Shown piece after piece: positions 1 to 11,171 of a DNA stretch of 34,133 nucleotides. The notes below the pieces were generated by a model that worked only from the letters and a program-made list of their open reading frames with translations, was not told the origin of the DNA and ran no database searches. The stretch is from an uncultured Pelagibacteraceae bacterium (lineage in GTDB: Bacteria > Pseudomonadota > Alphaproteobacteria > Pelagibacterales > Pelagibacteraceae). Every line of letters begins with the position of its first letter. The stretch's first letter is position 1. A program made the position numbers and the translations under genes. The stretch is from positions 1 through 34,133 of the forward strand of contig CABZCA010000011.1 of assembly GCA_902524115.1 (NCBI GenBank). Reading direction: 5' to 3'.

Positions 1-19
1 ATTTCATTTAAAATTAATT

Positions 20-805
20 CTATATTTCATTTTTGAAATAACATAATGAGGTATCTTTAATGCTATATATTTTTCTTTCTTGAGAAAATTCATTTATCAA
101 TTTAACTACATCCTTTGCAGAAGTTTTACCTGGAACATAATCATGCCATAGTATGATACCGTTTTTATTTATCATTTTGAATGCTTTTTGTGTGTCACTT
201 TTAACTACACTGTATGTGTGACCACCATCAATAAAAATGAGATCAAAAAAATCATTGTATTGAGATTCGTCAAAATCTAATGAATTTTGAAATATTACAT
301 CAATTTTATTTTCAAGTTTACTGCCTGTAAAAAGGAAATTTTTGTAAATTGACTCGTTTATTATATTTCTAAAAGAAATTTTATTATCTAAATTATTTTT
401 TTCTATATTGATGAGATTTTCAGGTTTTAACGTAAGTGATATTATTTTTGCATTTTCTGGAGAATTTAAAGCCATAAGATAAGTAGTCTTTCCACTACAT
501 GTGCCAAATTCAAATATTGTTTTACTAACTTTACTTAAAGAAGAGATTATCCAAGCTTCATAATTTGAAGTCATTCCTACAATTTTATTATTCGAAGGAA
601 TACAAAAATTTTTTACTATTACATCTTCTTTTGGTCCATACAAATTTTTATCAATTTTAGAATTTATGAAAATATCATTTAGCATTTCTAAATTAACAGA
701 TTGAACTTTTTTTTTATTTAATAAACCCTTTAAAGTTTTTTTTTTAATTATTAATATAAGTAAAATATTTATAACTAATGAAATAAAAATTGTTATTTTA
801 ATCAT
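20..805 (-). CDS. Membrane-anchored class I SAM-dependent methyltransferase
   Basis: A 261-residue protein of the Methyltransf_24 type. Residues 4-20 form one hydrophobic segment followed by lysines, which reads as an N-terminal signal anchor, so the catalytic domain probably sits at the inner membrane facing the cytoplasm. The SAM-binding glycine loop is [11 protein letters not shown] (98-108), and the acidic second motif is FIDGGHTYS (191-199). WHDYVPGK further on is typical of these small-molecule or sugar methyltransferases. Its ATG overlaps the lepA stop codon (ATGA, 4 bp), so it is translated last in the thrS-lepA cluster. The substrate cannot be read from the sequence. Since the same transcript begins with a glycosyltransferase, a glycan or lipid substrate is possible, but that is inference. 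Confidence 0.8.
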   Translation of the reverse strand: MIKITIFISLVINILLILIIKKKTLKGLLNKKKVQSVNLEMLNDIFINSKIDKNLYGPKEDVIVKNFCIPSNNKIVGMTSNYEAWIISSLSKVSKTIFEFGTCSGKTTYLMALNSPENAKIISLTLKPENLINIEKNNLDNKISFRNIINESIYKNFLFTGSKLENKIDVIFQNSLDFDESQYNDFFDLIFIDGGHTYSVVKSDTQKAFKMINKNGIILWHDYVPGKTSAKDVVKLINEFSQERKIYSIKDTSLCYFKNEI

Positions 806-2613
806 TTTTCTTTAGATATTTTCAGTACACCTATAAATGCCTCTTGAGGTATTTCAACTTTTCCAAATTGTTTAGCTCTTGCTTTACCTTTTTTTTGCTT
901 TTCAAGTAGCTTTCTTTTTCTGTCAGTAGCTCCTCCACCATGAATTTTAGTTAATACATCTTTTTTAAAACCTTTAATTGTTTCTCTTGCTATAATCTTT
1001 CCGCCAATTGCTGCCTGGACAGGTATCATAAAATTATGTCTTGGAATTAAATCTTTTAATTTCTCACAAACTTCCCTTCCTGTTTTTTGAGCAAAGTCTT
1101 TGTGTATCATCATAGCTAGAGCGTCTACTGGCTCTGTATTTACTAAAATACCCATTTTCACTAGGTCTCCCTCCCTATGGCCTATTATTTCATAATCAAA
1201 GCTTGCATATCCACTTGTCATAGATTTTAATCGATCATTAAAATCAAATACTATTTCATTTAATGGTAATTCATAATTTACAACTGCTCTACTTCCGGAA
1301 TAACTTAAGTTTGTTTGAATTCCTCTTTTATCTTGGCATATTTTCATTATGGGCCCAAGATACTGATCAGGAGTAATAATAGTTGCTTTGATCCAAGGTT
1401 CTTCAATAAATTTTATCAAACTTGGATCTGGTAAACTTGATGGATTTTGCAAATCTTTTATCTCACCATTGCTCATATGGATCTTATACACAACGCCAGG
1501 AGTTGTAGTTAATAGATTTATATCAAATTCTCTTTCAAGCCTTTCTGTAACTATTTCTAAGTGCAACAAACCTAAAAAACCACACCTGAAACCCAAGCCT
1601 AAAGCTGAAGAAGACTCGGGCTCAAAAGAAAAACTCGAGTCATTTAACTTTAGTTTAGCTAATCCGTCTTTTAATTTTTGATACTCCGAGCTATCGACTG
1701 GAAATAATCCACAAAACACTACTGGTTTGCTTGGCTTAAAGCCAGGTAATGACACTGACAATGGTTTAGATGCATCACAGATTGTATCTCCAACTTTTGT
1801 CTCTGATAAAATTTTTATTCCTGTTGTTATAAACCCAATCTCTCCAGAATTAAGTTCATCAACATCTTTTGGTTTGGGTGTAAAAACTCCGACTTTCTCA
1901 ACAAAGTATTCCTTATTTGTTGACATCATTTTGATTTTCATATTATTTTTAATTTTTCCATCAATTACTCTTACTAAAATGACAACACCTAGATAAGTGT
2001 CATACCAACTATCTACTAATAAACACTTTAGTTTTTGATCTTTTTCACCTTTTGGACCTGGCAGAGTATGGATAATTTGTTCTAAAATTTCATCAATTCC
2101 TTCACCAGTCTTTCCAGAACATGGAACAGAATTGGATGTATCAATACCTATTACATCTTCAATTTGTTTATTTGTTCTATCAATGTCTGAAGCTGGTAAA
2201 TCAATTTTATTTAAAACTGGTATTATTTCATGATTTATATCAAGAGCTTGATAAACATTTGCTAATGTTTGAGCTTCAACTCCTTGAGTACTGTCTACAA
2301 TTAATATTGAACCTTCGCAAGCATACAAAGATCTACTCACTTCATAGCTAAAATCAACATGACCTGGGGTATCTATAATATTTAAAATATAATTTTTACC
2401 ATCTTTAGATTTATAATTTAATTTTACCGTTTGAGCTTTAATAGTTATACCTCTCTCCCTTTCAATATCCATCGAGTCAAGTACTTGAGCTTTCATTTCT
2501 CTGTCTGTCAAACCGCCACATTTATGTATAATTCTATCTGCTATAGTTGATTTACCATGGTCAATATGGGCAATGATTGCAAAATTTCTGATATTATCAA
2601 TTTCAGTAGACAT
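802..2613 (-). CDS. lepA: Elongation factor 4 (LepA), ribosome back-translocating GTPase
   Basis: A 603-residue translational GTPase, close to the usual 600. G1 is AHIDHGKST (15-23), G3 is DTPGHVDF (81-88) and G4 is NKID (135-138). The C-terminal third carries the LepA-specific domain, including [18 protein letters not shown] and the basic [19 protein letters not shown] stretch that enters the peptidyl-transferase centre. EF4 acts on stalled or mistranslocated ribosomes in the cytoplasm. Its ATG directly follows the pheT stop with no gap and its TGA overlaps the next start, so it is translationally coupled at both ends. Confidence 0.97.
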   Translation of the reverse strand: MSTEIDNIRNFAIIAHIDHGKSTIADRIIHKCGGLTDREMKAQVLDSMDIERERGITIKAQTVKLNYKSKDGKNYILNIIDTPGHVDFSYEVSRSLYACEGSILIVDSTQGVEAQTLANVYQALDINHEIIPVLNKIDLPASDIDRTNKQIEDVIGIDTSNSVPCSGKTGEGIDEILEQIIHTLPGPKGEKDQKLKCLLVDSWYDTYLGVVILVRVIDGKIKNNMKIKMMSTNKEYFVEKVGVFTPKPKDVDELNSGEIGFITTGIKILSETKVGDTICDASKPLSVSLPGFKPSKPVVFCGLFPVDSSEYQKLKDGLAKLKLNDSSFSFEPESSSALGLGFRCGFLGLLHLEIVTERLEREFDINLLTTTPGVVYKIHMSNGEIKDLQNPSSLPDPSLIKFIEEPWIKATIITPDQYLGPIMKICQDKRGIQTNLSYSGSRAVVNYELPLNEIVFDFNDRLKSMTSGYASFDYEIIGHREGDLVKMGILVNTEPVDALAMMIHKDFAQKTGREVCEKLKDLIPRHNFMIPVQAAIGGKIIARETIKGFKKDVLTKIHGGGATDRKRKLLEKQKKGKARAKQFGKVEIPQEAFIGVLKISKEK

Positions 2614-5022
2614 TTAGGACCTAATTTTTGCACCAGACTTAGTCTCTACCGTTGAAATAATTAATTTATTAATTTTTTCAAGATCACTCTCTTCCAAAGT
2701 CTTTTCAGATGATTGAATTGTTATATTGAGAGCTATCGACTTTTTGTCTTGAGGAATATTTTCACCCTCATAAATATCAAAAATTTTAATAGATCTTATT
2801 AAATTTTTATCAATTGATGATATTATTTCTATTAAATCTTGTGCCTTAAAATTTTTATCTACAACAAAAGCAAAGTCTCTCTCTGATTTTTGATAATCAG
2901 AATACTCAAAATTTGATTTTAAATCTTTAAGTTTAATTTTATTATCTTTTAAACGATCTAAATAAATTTCAAACCCAACTAAACCCTCAGTTTTTATGTC
3001 AAGTTTTTTAATAATATTTGGGTGGATTTCTCCAAAATAAGCAACTGGTTCAATATCGTCCTTATCAAGATATACCGATCCAACTTTACCAGGATGATAA
3101 TAAGAAGGAGATTTATCTCTTATAAAGAAACTTTGTCCATTATATCCTGCCTCGACTAATGTCTGAACTACATCTTTCTTCATATCAAAAACATCTACAA
3201 CTCTATCTTTTTCATTCCAATTCAATCTTGCTATTTTTCCAGATTTTATTGCACCTATTACCGTTAGTTGCTCGCCAGGTTTTTTATCAATAAAAATCGG
3301 GCCAATTTCAAAAAGTGAAATATCTTTAAATCCTCTATCTAAATTTTTCTTTAAGTAAAATGTCAAATTTGAAAAAATTGAATTTCGTAAAACATCTAAA
3401 TCCGAGCTTATTGGATTTACTATTTTAATTTCTTTTAAATTTTCCTTGAAAAGATTATTTATTTTAGAATCTGTAAATGACCAAGTTACAGTTTCAAAAT
3501 AACCTTTTGATGCTACAGATCTTTGTAAAAAGTGGAAAAGTTTCTGCTGTTTATTCAATGTGTCTTTAATTCTATTTTTCTCGGGATTTAAGGTTTCTAT
3601 ATTCTCATACCCTTTAATTCTTACTATTTCCTCAACTACATCAATTGGTTGAGTTATATCAGGCCTCCAAGAAGGTATTTTTAAATCTAATTCTAGTTTC
3701 TTCTTTGAAACTTCAAACCCTAGATCAGTTAGAATTTTAATTATTTCATAGTCTTTTACTTTAAAACCAGTAATTTTTTCAAACAAGGAGATATTAAATT
3801 TAATTTTATTTTTTTCATGATTGTCTATTTTTTGAACATCAAATTTACTTATTTTACCTCCACAAATCTCTGAAATAAGTTGAGCAGCTTTTCTTAAACC
3901 TAGCTCAATTGATTGAGGATCGATTCCCCTTTCAAATCTAAATTTTGCATCTGTATCAATATTTAACAATTTTGAAGTTTTTCTTATAGATCTAGAAAGA
4001 AAATATGCAGACTCTAATAAAATATTTTGGGTATTAATTTCAGTTCCAGAACGTGTACCTCCAATGATACCTCCTAAGCCTAAGACGCCAGACTTATCAG
4101 AAATAACACACATATCGTCGTCCAATTTATATTCCTTATTATCAAGGGCTTCAAAAGTTTCTCCTTTTTTTGAATTTCTTACTATTATTTCCTTATCAAT
4201 TTTATCTGCATCATATGCATGCATAGGTCTATTTAAGTCAAACATTACATAATTTGTGATATCAACAATTGCTGAAATTGGTTTTTGACCAAGTGACAAA
4301 ATTTTTTCTTTCAGCCATTGTGGACTTTCTTTATTAGTCACACCTTCAATTAAGCAACTACCAAATACCGTACAGCCTTGATTTTTATCTTTTATAATTG
4401 AAACTTTAATTTTTTGAGATGTATTTTTTTTAATATTTTTGAGTGAAATTTTTTTTAATTTACCAGCCCCAGCAGCGGCAAGATCTCTAGCTACCCCTCT
4501 AACTCCAAGACAATCTGGGCGATTAGGTGTTATCGATAAATCAACAACTTTTTCAGTATTATTTTTAAAAAAATTTTTACCGATTTTATCAGAATAATTG
4601 TCTGGCTTTAGATCTGTTATTCCCTCACTTTCTTCTGACAAATTCAACTCGGACTCTGAACATAACATTCCGTAAGAAGTTACTCCTCTAATTTTACTAA
4701 TCGAAAGTTTCATATTATTTTTTGGAATTATTGATCCAGGACCAGCATAAACAGTCAAAAGATCTTTTTTTGCATTAGGTGCTCCGCATACGACTTTAAC
4801 TGTATTTTGCTCACCAATATCAACATCGCATATTCTAAGTCTATCAGCATTTGGATGTTGTTCAGCGTTTACAATTTTTGCTACTTTAAAACTATCTAAG
4901 TCTGAACTTATTTTATTGAAACTCTCAACTTCAAGACCAACATCAGTTAATTTTTCAATTAACTCTTTATCTTTTTTTTTTGTATCAAGATGTTCCTTGA
5001 GCCAACTTATTGTAAATTTCAT
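2614..5022 (-). CDS. pheT: Phenylalanyl-tRNA synthetase beta subunit
   Basis: An 802-residue protein (usual length about 795). The N-terminal OB-fold tRNA-binding domain (about 39-150) contains [12 protein letters not shown]. The B3/B4 editing domain (about 215-370), the B5 domain with IPSWRPDI (about 410-480) and the C-terminal anticodon-binding FDX-ACB domain (about 705-802) with [16 protein letters not shown] follow in normal order. It forms the alpha2-beta2 enzyme with PheS and charges tRNA-Phe. The start overlaps the pheS stop by 4 bp (ATGA), which favours equimolar synthesis. No defect seen. Confidence 0.97.
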   Translation of the reverse strand: MKFTISWLKEHLDTKKKDKELIEKLTDVGLEVESFNKISSDLDSFKVAKIVNAEQHPNADRLRICDVDIGEQNTVKVVCGAPNAKKDLLTVYAGPGSIIPKNNMKLSISKIRGVTSYGMLCSESELNLSEESEGITDLKPDNYSDKIGKNFFKNNTEKVVDLSITPNRPDCLGVRGVARDLAAAGAGKLKKISLKNIKKNTSQKIKVSIIKDKNQGCTVFGSCLIEGVTNKESPQWLKEKILSLGQKPISAIVDITNYVMFDLNRPMHAYDADKIDKEIIVRNSKKGETFEALDNKEYKLDDDMCVISDKSGVLGLGGIIGGTRSGTEINTQNILLESAYFLSRSIRKTSKLLNIDTDAKFRFERGIDPQSIELGLRKAAQLISEICGGKISKFDVQKIDNHEKNKIKFNISLFEKITGFKVKDYEIIKILTDLGFEVSKKKLELDLKIPSWRPDITQPIDVVEEIVRIKGYENIETLNPEKNRIKDTLNKQQKLFHFLQRSVASKGYFETVTWSFTDSKINNLFKENLKEIKIVNPISSDLDVLRNSIFSNLTFYLKKNLDRGFKDISLFEIGPIFIDKKPGEQLTVIGAIKSGKIARLNWNEKDRVVDVFDMKKDVVQTLVEAGYNGQSFFIRDKSPSYYHPGKVGSVYLDKDDIEPVAYFGEIHPNIIKKLDIKTEGLVGFEIYLDRLKDNKIKLKDLKSNFEYSDYQKSERDFAFVVDKNFKAQDLIEIISSIDKNLIRSIKIFDIYEGENIPQDKKSIALNITIQSSEKTLEESDLEKINKLIISTVETKSGAKIRS

Positions 5023-6092
5023 CTACTAAGACCCCTATAATTTGATGGCACATCTAATGGATCAAAACCGAAATGATTAAGCCATCTATAATCAGACTCA
5101 AAAAAAGCTCTTAAATCGTTTATTCCGTACTTTAGCATTCCAAGTCTATCTATACCTATCCCAAAAGCATAGCCTTGGTATATGTCAGGATTTACTTTAA
5201 CATTTTTAAGTACATTTGGATGTACCATGCCACAACCTAGAATTTCCAACCACTTATCTCCTTCACCAATTACTATTTTTCCATCTTTCATCTCATAACC
5301 TATATCTACTTCTGCAGATGGTTCAGTGAAAGGAAAATGACTTGGTCTAAACCTCATTTTAATTTTGTCTACTTCGAAAAATGATTTTATAAAATAATTT
5401 AAGCAGCCTTTTAAATGACCCATATTTATATCTTTATCAATATGAAGTCCCTCGACTTGATGAAACATAGGGGAATGGGTTTGATCACTATCAGATCTGT
5501 ATGTTCTACCTGGTGCTATAATCTTAAATGGAGGCTTTCCATTTAACATAGTTCTAACCTGTACTGGGGAGGTATGGGTTCTTAATAATAATTCTTTATT
5601 ATTATCTAAATAAAAAGTGTCATGCATATCTCTCGCTGGATGGTTATCAGGAGTATTTAATGCAGTAAAATTATTATGCTCATTCTCTATATCTGGCCCT
5701 TCTTCAACGCTAAACCCAATTTCTGAAAATATTGACGATATCTCGTCAATTACTTGTGAAACAGGATGTATTTTTCCTCTACTAAATTCTCTCTCAGGTA
5801 AAGTTACATCTACTTTTTCATTTTCAAGTTTAGAATTGATCTCTTTTGTTTCAATTTCTTGAAGTTTAAAATCTATTTTTTCTTGTAATTCGTCTTTTAT
5901 TGAATTTAAGTCTGATGCAAATTTTTTTCTTTCATCAGTTGGCAAAGAACCTAATGTTTTAAAAGAATTAGAAATTTTTCCATTTTTACCAAATAATTCG
6001 GTTTTTATTTGATTTACACTTTCAATATTTAAATCAATGTCGAGTTTATTCAAATACTCGTCTTTAATTTTTTTTATATCGGGCATGTTCAT
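5019..6092 (-). CDS. pheS: Phenylalanyl-tRNA synthetase alpha subunit
   Basis: A 357-residue class II synthetase subunit. The N-terminal coiled coil (about 1-90) precedes the catalytic core. Motif 2 is in [12 protein letters not shown] and [16 protein letters not shown]; motif 3 is [14 protein letters not shown] near the C-terminus. It binds Phe and ATP and works with PheT. Two candidate ATGs lie two codons apart (6092 and 6086) and no clear Shine-Dalgarno separates them, so the exact start is uncertain by two residues. A 37-bp gap separates it from rplT. Confidence 0.96.
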   Translation of the reverse strand: MNMPDIKKIKDEYLNKLDIDLNIESVNQIKTELFGKNGKISNSFKTLGSLPTDERKKFASDLNSIKDELQEKIDFKLQEIETKEINSKLENEKVDVTLPEREFSRGKIHPVSQVIDEISSIFSEIGFSVEEGPDIENEHNNFTALNTPDNHPARDMHDTFYLDNNKELLLRTHTSPVQVRTMLNGKPPFKIIAPGRTYRSDSDQTHSPMFHQVEGLHIDKDINMGHLKGCLNYFIKSFFEVDKIKMRFRPSHFPFTEPSAEVDIGYEMKDGKIVIGEGDKWLEILGCGMVHPNVLKNVKVNPDIYQGYAFGIGIDRLGMLKYGINDLRAFFESDYRWLNHFGFDPLDVPSNYRGLSR

Positions 6093-6129
6093 AGAATATT
6101 TGTTAACTCTAGAAAAACAACAATGAATA

Positions 6130-6486
6130 TTAATTCAACGCTGCTTGAGCTTTTTTAACTATAGTTTTAAAGGCTTCGGGATTATCATAAGCAATTTCAG
6201 CAAGTATTTTTCTATCAATTTTAATACCTGATTTGCTTAATCCGTTAACAAACTTAGAATATGTCATACCCTCTGATCTTACCCCAGCGTTGATTCTTGT
6301 AATCCATAATGATTTAAAATCTCTTTTTTTATTTCGTCTATCTCTGTAGGCATACTGCATAGCTTTTTCCATAGCCTGTCTTGCGGCTCTTATGGTGTTT
6401 TTTCTTCTTCCCCACTGACCTTTAACAGCTTTCAATACTTTTTTGTGTTTTGCTCTACTGGTTACACCTCTTTTTACTCTAGCCAT
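6130..6486 (-). CDS. rplT: Large ribosomal subunit protein bL20
   Basis: A 118-residue, strongly basic protein with the normal L20 length and signature ([19 protein letters not shown] at the N-terminus, [19 protein letters not shown] in the middle). It binds 23S rRNA early in 50S assembly. The start lies one base after the rpmI stop. The infC-rpmI-rplT order is the standard bacterial arrangement, in which L20 often represses its own operon. No leader structure of that kind was identified here by eye. Confidence 0.97.
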   Translation of the reverse strand: MARVKRGVTSRAKHKKVLKAVKGQWGRRKNTIRAARQAMEKAMQYAYRDRRNKKRDFKSLWITRINAGVRSEGMTYSKFVNGLSKSGIKIDRKILAEIAYDNPEAFKTIVKKAQAALN

Positions 6487-6487
6487 T

Positions 6488-6694
6488 TTATCCTCTTAAG
6501 TTATACGGCATGTAAGATTTTACAATCTTGCTATCTTGTTTAGATAGTACCGTAGTTCCTCTCTGCTTTCTAATCTGTGAATTAGTTCTCTTTATCATAC
6601 CATGTCTTTTTCCTGCTTGAGCAGTTATAACTTTTCCTCTCGCAGATACTTTAAATCTTTTTTTTGCTGAACTTTTAGTTTTTAATTTAGGCAT
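6488..6694 (-). CDS. rpmI: Large ribosomal subunit protein bL35
   Basis: A 68-residue basic protein matching L35 ([20 protein letters not shown], then [19 protein letters not shown]). Length is normal. No Shine-Dalgarno sequence is visible: the bases before the ATG read CCCCTCAAAATT. A candidate promoter just upstream would give an almost leaderless transcript (see 6706-6734). Its stop and the rplT ATG are separated by a single base. Confidence 0.96.
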   Translation of the reverse strand: MPKLKTKSSAKKRFKVSARGKVITAQAGKRHGMIKRTNSQIRKQRGTTVLSKQDSKIVKSYMPYNLRG

Positions 6695-6705
6695 AATTTT
6701 GAGGG

Positions 6706-6734
6706 GTTATACAAATATTGTTATTAATTTACAA
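6706..6734 (-). promoter_or_regulatory. Candidate internal promoter for rpmI-rplT
   Basis: Read on the minus strand, TTGTAA (6734-6729) and TATAAC (6711-6706) are separated by exactly 17 bp. Transcription would begin near 6699, five bases before the rpmI ATG. The 53-bp infC-rpmI gap is the largest inside this operon. In DNA this AT-rich chance matches are common, so this is tentative. Confidence 0.3.
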
Positions 6735-6747
6735 CTACAAATATAGC

Positions 6748-7293
6748 TTATAAAGGCTGAATAACCATGATCATTTGTTTGCCATCAAACTTTGGCTGAA
6801 GTTCTACTCTACCAATAGCTCCCATATCTATTTTTATCTTATCCATAAGCTCATGCCCTAAACTAGAATGTTGAAGCTCTCTTCCTTTAAATCTAATTGT
6901 AAATTTTACCTTGTCCCCTTTTGCAATAAATTTTTGAGCATTTTTTATTTTAAACGAATAATCGTGAACTTCAGTAACTGGTCGTAATTTAATTTCTTTC
7001 AGTTCAATCTTTTTCTGTTTTTTCTTTGCTTTATTCGCTTTTTTTTGTGCGTCATATTTATATTTTCCCATATCCATAATTTTGCATACAGGAGGTTTTG
7101 CATTTGGTGCTATTTCAATTAAATCTAAACCTTGTTCCTTAGCTCTGCTAATTGCATCTTGTAAATTTAGTATACCTAAATTATCACCATCACTTGCAAT
7201 AACCTGAACATCTTGTGAGGTTATTCTTTGGTTTGTTCTTGGACCTCTAGCTTTTGTTCTTCTCTGAAAATAATTTTGTTTAAAATCTGCCAC
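6748..7293 (-). CDS. infC: Translation initiation factor IF-3 (GTG start)
   Basis: A 181-residue protein with both IF3 domains: the N-terminal domain containing RTNQRITSQDVQVI and DLIEIAPNAKPPVCKIMDMGKYKY (split here as DLIEIAPNAKPPVC, KIMDMGKYKY), a lysine-rich linker (KKANKAKKKQKKIELKEIKL), and the C-terminal 30S-binding domain with FTIRFKGRELQH. IF3 keeps the 30S subunit free and monitors start-codon choice. The start codon is GTG and overlaps the thrS TAG stop by one base (TAGTG). Non-ATG starts in infC are known in other bacteria, where IF3 discriminates against its own mRNA, so the GTG may be regulatory here too. Confidence 0.95.
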   Translation of the reverse strand: MADFKQNYFQRRTKARGPRTNQRITSQDVQVIASDGDNLGILNLQDAISRAKEQGLDLIEIAPNAKPPVCKIMDMGKYKYDAQKKANKAKKKQKKIELKEIKLRPVTEVHDYSFKIKNAQKFIAKGDKVKFTIRFKGRELQHSSLGHELMDKIKIDMGAIGRVELQPKFDGKQMIMVIQPL

Positions 7294-9211
7294 TAAATTG
7301 AAGGTGCTTTGTTAAGAGCAGAGTATTTTATTAGGAATTTTTTTAAATCCATAGTTTCTTGTTTTTTAGAATCCAATCTTCTAATAGTTACTGTGTTGCT
7401 GTCAACTTCTTTTTTTCCACATATTAGTAGCATAGGGACTTTGGTTAATGAATGTTCTCTAATTTTATAATTTAAATTGTGATTTTTTAAATCTACTTCA
7501 GAAGAAAGTCCTACTTTTTTTAACTGACTGTTTACTTGTTTTGCATAATCATCAAAATCACTTGAGATGGGAATAACTATTGTTTGTATAGGACAAAGCC
7601 AAAAAGGCAATTTTCCAGAATAATTTTCAATTAAAATTCCAATAAACCTCTCCAAAGATCCAAATAATGCTCTATGAAGCATGACAGGAACTTTTTTGTT
7701 ACCATCACTATCTACAAATGAAGCGCCTAGTCTGCCTGGCAAATTTAAATCGACTTGCAATGTTCCACATTGCCAATCTCTACCAATAGCATCTCTCAAA
7801 ACAAATTCTATTTTTGGACCATAAAAAGCGCCTTCACCCTTATTAATAGAATATTCTAATTTTGTTGCTTTAATTGCTTCTAATAAAGCAGCCTCTGATT
7901 TATCCCAAACCTGATCGTCACCAACTCTTAATTCTGGTCTATCAGAATATTTTAAAATTACTTCTTCAAAGCCTAAATCTTTATAAATTTCCAAAATTAA
8001 ATTAGTTACAGTTAAACATTCTTCGGTAATTTGTTCTTCTGTACAAAAAATATGTGCATCATCTTGAGTGAAAGCTCTAACTCTTAATAATCCATGAAGC
8101 GCCCCTGAAGGTTCATATCTATGAACCTTTCCAAATTCTGACATTTTAAGTGGTAAATCCCTATAACTTTTTAAACCTTGATTAAAAACTTGAACGCAAC
8201 CTGGACAATTCATCGGTTTTATTGCAAATACTTTTTCATCAGGTGTAGTAGAAGTATACATATTGGCACCGAATTTTTCCCAATGACCAGATTTCTCCCA
8301 GAGTGAGCGATCTAATATTTCTGGAGTATTTATTTCTTGATACCCCGCTGTTTCTTGCTTCATTCTCATATATGAAATAAGTTTTTGGAATAGGCTCCAC
8401 CCTTTTTGATGCCAAAATACAGATCCAGGACTTTCTTCTCTGAAATGGAATAAATCCATCTCTTTACCAATTTTCCTGTGATCTCTTTTTTCGGCTTCTT
8501 CAATTCTATTTAAATAATCATCTAATTCTTTTTGAGAAGACCAGCTTGTTCCATATACTCTTTGTAACATTTCATTATTAGAGTCGCCTCTCCAGTAGGC
8601 ACCTGAGACCTTTGTTAATTTAAAATATTTCCCAATTTTACCAGTTGAACTTAAATGAGGGCCTCTGCATAAATCATGCCAATCTCCGTGAAAATATAAA
8701 GACACATCTTCTCCCTCTGGAATACTTTCTATTATCTCAGCTTTATATATTTCTCCCTTTTTTTTTAAAATGTTCAATTGCATCACTTCTTTTCCAAACC
8801 TCTCTGTAAGTTTTTTCATCTCGGTCTACTATTTCTTTCATTTTATTTTCAATTTTTTCTAAATCTTCTGTTGTAAAAGGTTCTTTTCTAGCAAAATCGT
8901 AATAAAAGCCATCTTCGATAACTGGCCCTATTGTAACCTGTGTCCCTGGAAATAATTCTTGAACTGCCATAGCGAGTATATGAGCAGTATCATGTCTTAT
9001 GGTCTCTAAACCTTCTTTATCTTTTGAAGTAAATATCTTAATTGAAGAATCTTTTGAAATACTATGATTTAAATCTTTTAATTCTCCATCAACACTTATA
9101 AGCAAGGCTTGTTTTGACAGAGATTTGCTAATTTTTTCTGCAACTTCAAATCCTGAAATGCTTTTTTTCAAAATTAATTTTTTTTCCGTCTGGTAATGTA
9201 ATATCTGGCAT
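7293..9211 (-). CDS. thrS: Threonyl-tRNA synthetase, broken by two +1 homopolymer frameshifts
   Basis: As written this gene cannot be read in one frame. An ATG at 9211 (overlapping the upstream stop as TAATG) opens MPDITLPDGKKINFEK, the start of the TGS domain. A run of seven A (9162-9168) then shifts the frame. The second segment carries the editing domain (HDTAHILAMAVQELFPG, GPVIEDGFYYDF) and ends after a run of nine A (8758-8766). The third frame gives the catalytic core (KPMNCPGC, FTQDDAH, LHRALFGSLER) and the anticodon-binding domain. Removing one A at each run gives a single 638-residue protein, against about 640 usually. Thr charging is essential, so a sequence error, or transcriptional slippage, is more likely than a dead gene. 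The 9171 TTG start is a by-product of the break. Confidence 0.9.
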
Positions 9212-10367
9212 TAATTAAATAGTTTTTTGTATTCTGAATAAGTAGAAAAACACATTTTTTCAACATTAAATTTTTTTAATGCATTTTCTCTTCCATTATT
9301 ACCCATTTTACTGATTTCATTAGGATCCATATTCATTACTTTAATTATTTTTTCAGATAATTCATCAGAGTTTCCTGCTTCAAATAAAATACCAGTTTTT
9401 TCCATCTATCACAGTTTCATTAGATCCACCTAAGTTACTCGCTACAATCATTTTCTGCATAGATTGTGCTTCAACTGATACCCTGCCAAATGCTTCTGGT
9501 TCTATTGATGCTGAAATAACTATATCTGAAATTTTGTAGGCCAAAGGCATATTTTTACAATGGTCTATAAATCTAATTTGTTTTGTAAGTCTATATTGCT
9601 CGACAAGTCTTATAAGTTTTTTTTTGTAAAGGTCCCGCCCCTGATCATTACCGAGAATAATTGCAATGAATGCATCATTGCCTAATTGAATATTTACTTT
9701 ATTAAGAGCTTCTAAAAAACATTTCTTGGCCCTTCCAAGCAGTAAGCCTTCCAGGTAATAAAATTATTTTTTTACCAACAATCAATTCCCAAGATTTAAA
9801 CAGATTATCTTCATCAGCTTCTAGAGTCGTAGAAGCATCATAATAATCTGTGTTAATACCACGAAAAATTGAAAGTAATTTTTTTCTATCAGATAAATAT
9901 TCTGAATAGTTTTCTTTAATATGTGAAAATATAAAATTTGATCCTGCAATAATTAAATCTGATCTGACCATAACTGAGTTATAAAATTTTTTTATATTGG
10001 TATTGAAATTGTATGTTCCATGGAAAGTAGTAACAAATTTTCTTCTAGTAATCTTTGTTGCTATTAAACATGACCAAGCTGGGGCTCTGCTTCTAGCATG
10101 AACAATATTAATACCACTTAATAAAATAATTATTGAAATAATTATAGAGTTTAGAAGAATAAGTATCGGATTTTTAGATTGAACTGGGAGTCTTATTACT
10201 TTAACTTTTTTTTTATCAATAAATTTTAATAATTCACCACCACTTGTTATTAAATAAGATCCAACATTATTTTCTGGTAAATAATGAGCAATATCATAAC
10301 AACCGGTTTCAGCTCCACCGTAACCTAGTTTAGGAATTACTTGAAGGACTTTTAATTTAGACTGCAT
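9211..10367 (-). CDS. GT4-family glycosyltransferase, broken by two +1 homopolymer frameshifts
   Basis: Three pieces in successive frames make one GT-B glycosyltransferase. Piece one (10367 to about 9719) has the N-terminal Rossmann domain with IPKLGYGGAETG, FHGTYN and LLPGRLTAWKGQ. Piece two (about 9719 to 9401), after a run of six T on the coding strand (9714-9719), reads FIAIILGNDQGRD and ASIEPEAFGRVSVEAQS, with the E-x7-E motif. Piece three, after a run of six A (9396-9401), reads TGILFEAGNSDELSEKI to the end. Deleting one base in each run gives a 384-residue protein of normal length. It probably transfers a sugar to a surface glycan or lipid, with the acceptor unknown. It is the first gene of the cluster and its TAA overlaps the thrS ATG. 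Confidence 0.85.
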
Positions 10368-10409
10368 GTGGTAATAATATTATAAACTTGGTCAACTTTA
10401 TTACTTTAT

Positions 10410-11171
10410 ATGAAAAAATATAAATTTCTAAGAATTTCTAAATATAAAAAACTAAGATATATAGCTAATAATTATAAAAAAAAACTTTACGTAGTTTTTT
10501 TACCTGGTTTTGCATCCGATATTGACGGTGATAAACCAAAGAAATTTTTAAAGTTTTCGACTCAAAATAAACTTGGATTTTTAGCTCTGGAATACTTTGG
10601 TCATGGAAGATCATCGGGAGAATTCACAAGAGGTAACATCACTAAATGGTCAAATGACGCGAGAATTACAATAAGTAAAATAGTTAAAAAGAATGACTTT
10701 ATAATAATTGGATCTAGCATGGGTGGATGGATTTCTTTGTTAATGCATAGATATTATAGTCCACAAATTAAAGGTTTTTTAGGAATTGGATCTGCTCCTG
10801 AGTTTCTTACAAGAATTATGTGGAAAAAATTTCCAAAAAAAACGAAAAGTGAAATTTTGAAAAAAGGTATTTCAAAAATTAAAAATGGTGATTATGAGTA
10901 TTTAATAACAAAACAGCTAATTTTAGATGGTAAAAAAACCAGCAATAAAGTTCTTAACAGAAAATTATATAATACAAATCCTGTAACTATGATTCATGGG
11001 CAGAAGGATGAGGTGGTTCCAGTAATGTATTCGAGAAAAGTTTTGAAAATTTTTCCTAAAGCAGAAAAAAAACTACTAGTGATAAAAAATGGAGATCATA
11101 GCCTTTCTTCAAAAAAAAATTTAAATATTATTTGCAAAGAGTTAAAATCTATAATCAAAAAAGTTAACTAG
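10410..11171 (+). CDS. Alpha/beta hydrolase (serine hydrolase, ABHD10-like)
   Basis: A 253-residue single-domain hydrolase. The order of the fold is clear: the oxyanion-hole loop FLPGFASDIDG (30-40), EYFGHGRSSG (61-70), nucleophile elbow GSSMGG with Ser103, acid Asp200 in HGQKDEVVP, and base His230 in GDHSLS. There is no signal peptide, so it is cytoplasmic. It resembles the small thioesterases/esterases related to ABHD10 found in alphaproteobacteria; the natural substrate is not evident. It stands alone on the plus strand, only 42 bp from the divergent glycosyltransferase, and its stop overlaps the 3' end of gltB by 8 bp in convergent orientation. Confidence 0.85.
   Translation: MKKYKFLRISKYKKLRYIANNYKKKLYVVFLPGFASDIDGDKPKKFLKFSTQNKLGFLALEYFGHGRSSGEFTRGNITKWSNDARITISKIVKKNDFIIIGSSMGGWISLLMHRYYSPQIKGFLGIGSAPEFLTRIMWKKFPKKTKSEILKKGISKIKNGDYEYLITKQLILDGKKTSNKVLNRKLYNTNPVTMIHGQKDEVVPVMYSRKVLKIFPKAEKKLLVIKNGDHSLSSKKNLNIICKELKSIIKKVN

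Noticed and set aside
1388..1996. Plus-strand frames opposite lepA
   Set aside because: They lie wholly inside a full-length conserved gene and resemble no protein; low-complexity shadows.
9169..9171. TTG start at 9171 for a separate 142-residue protein
   Set aside because: It arises only because the thrS frame is broken at the A7 run; the ATG at 9211 gives the proper TGS-domain start.
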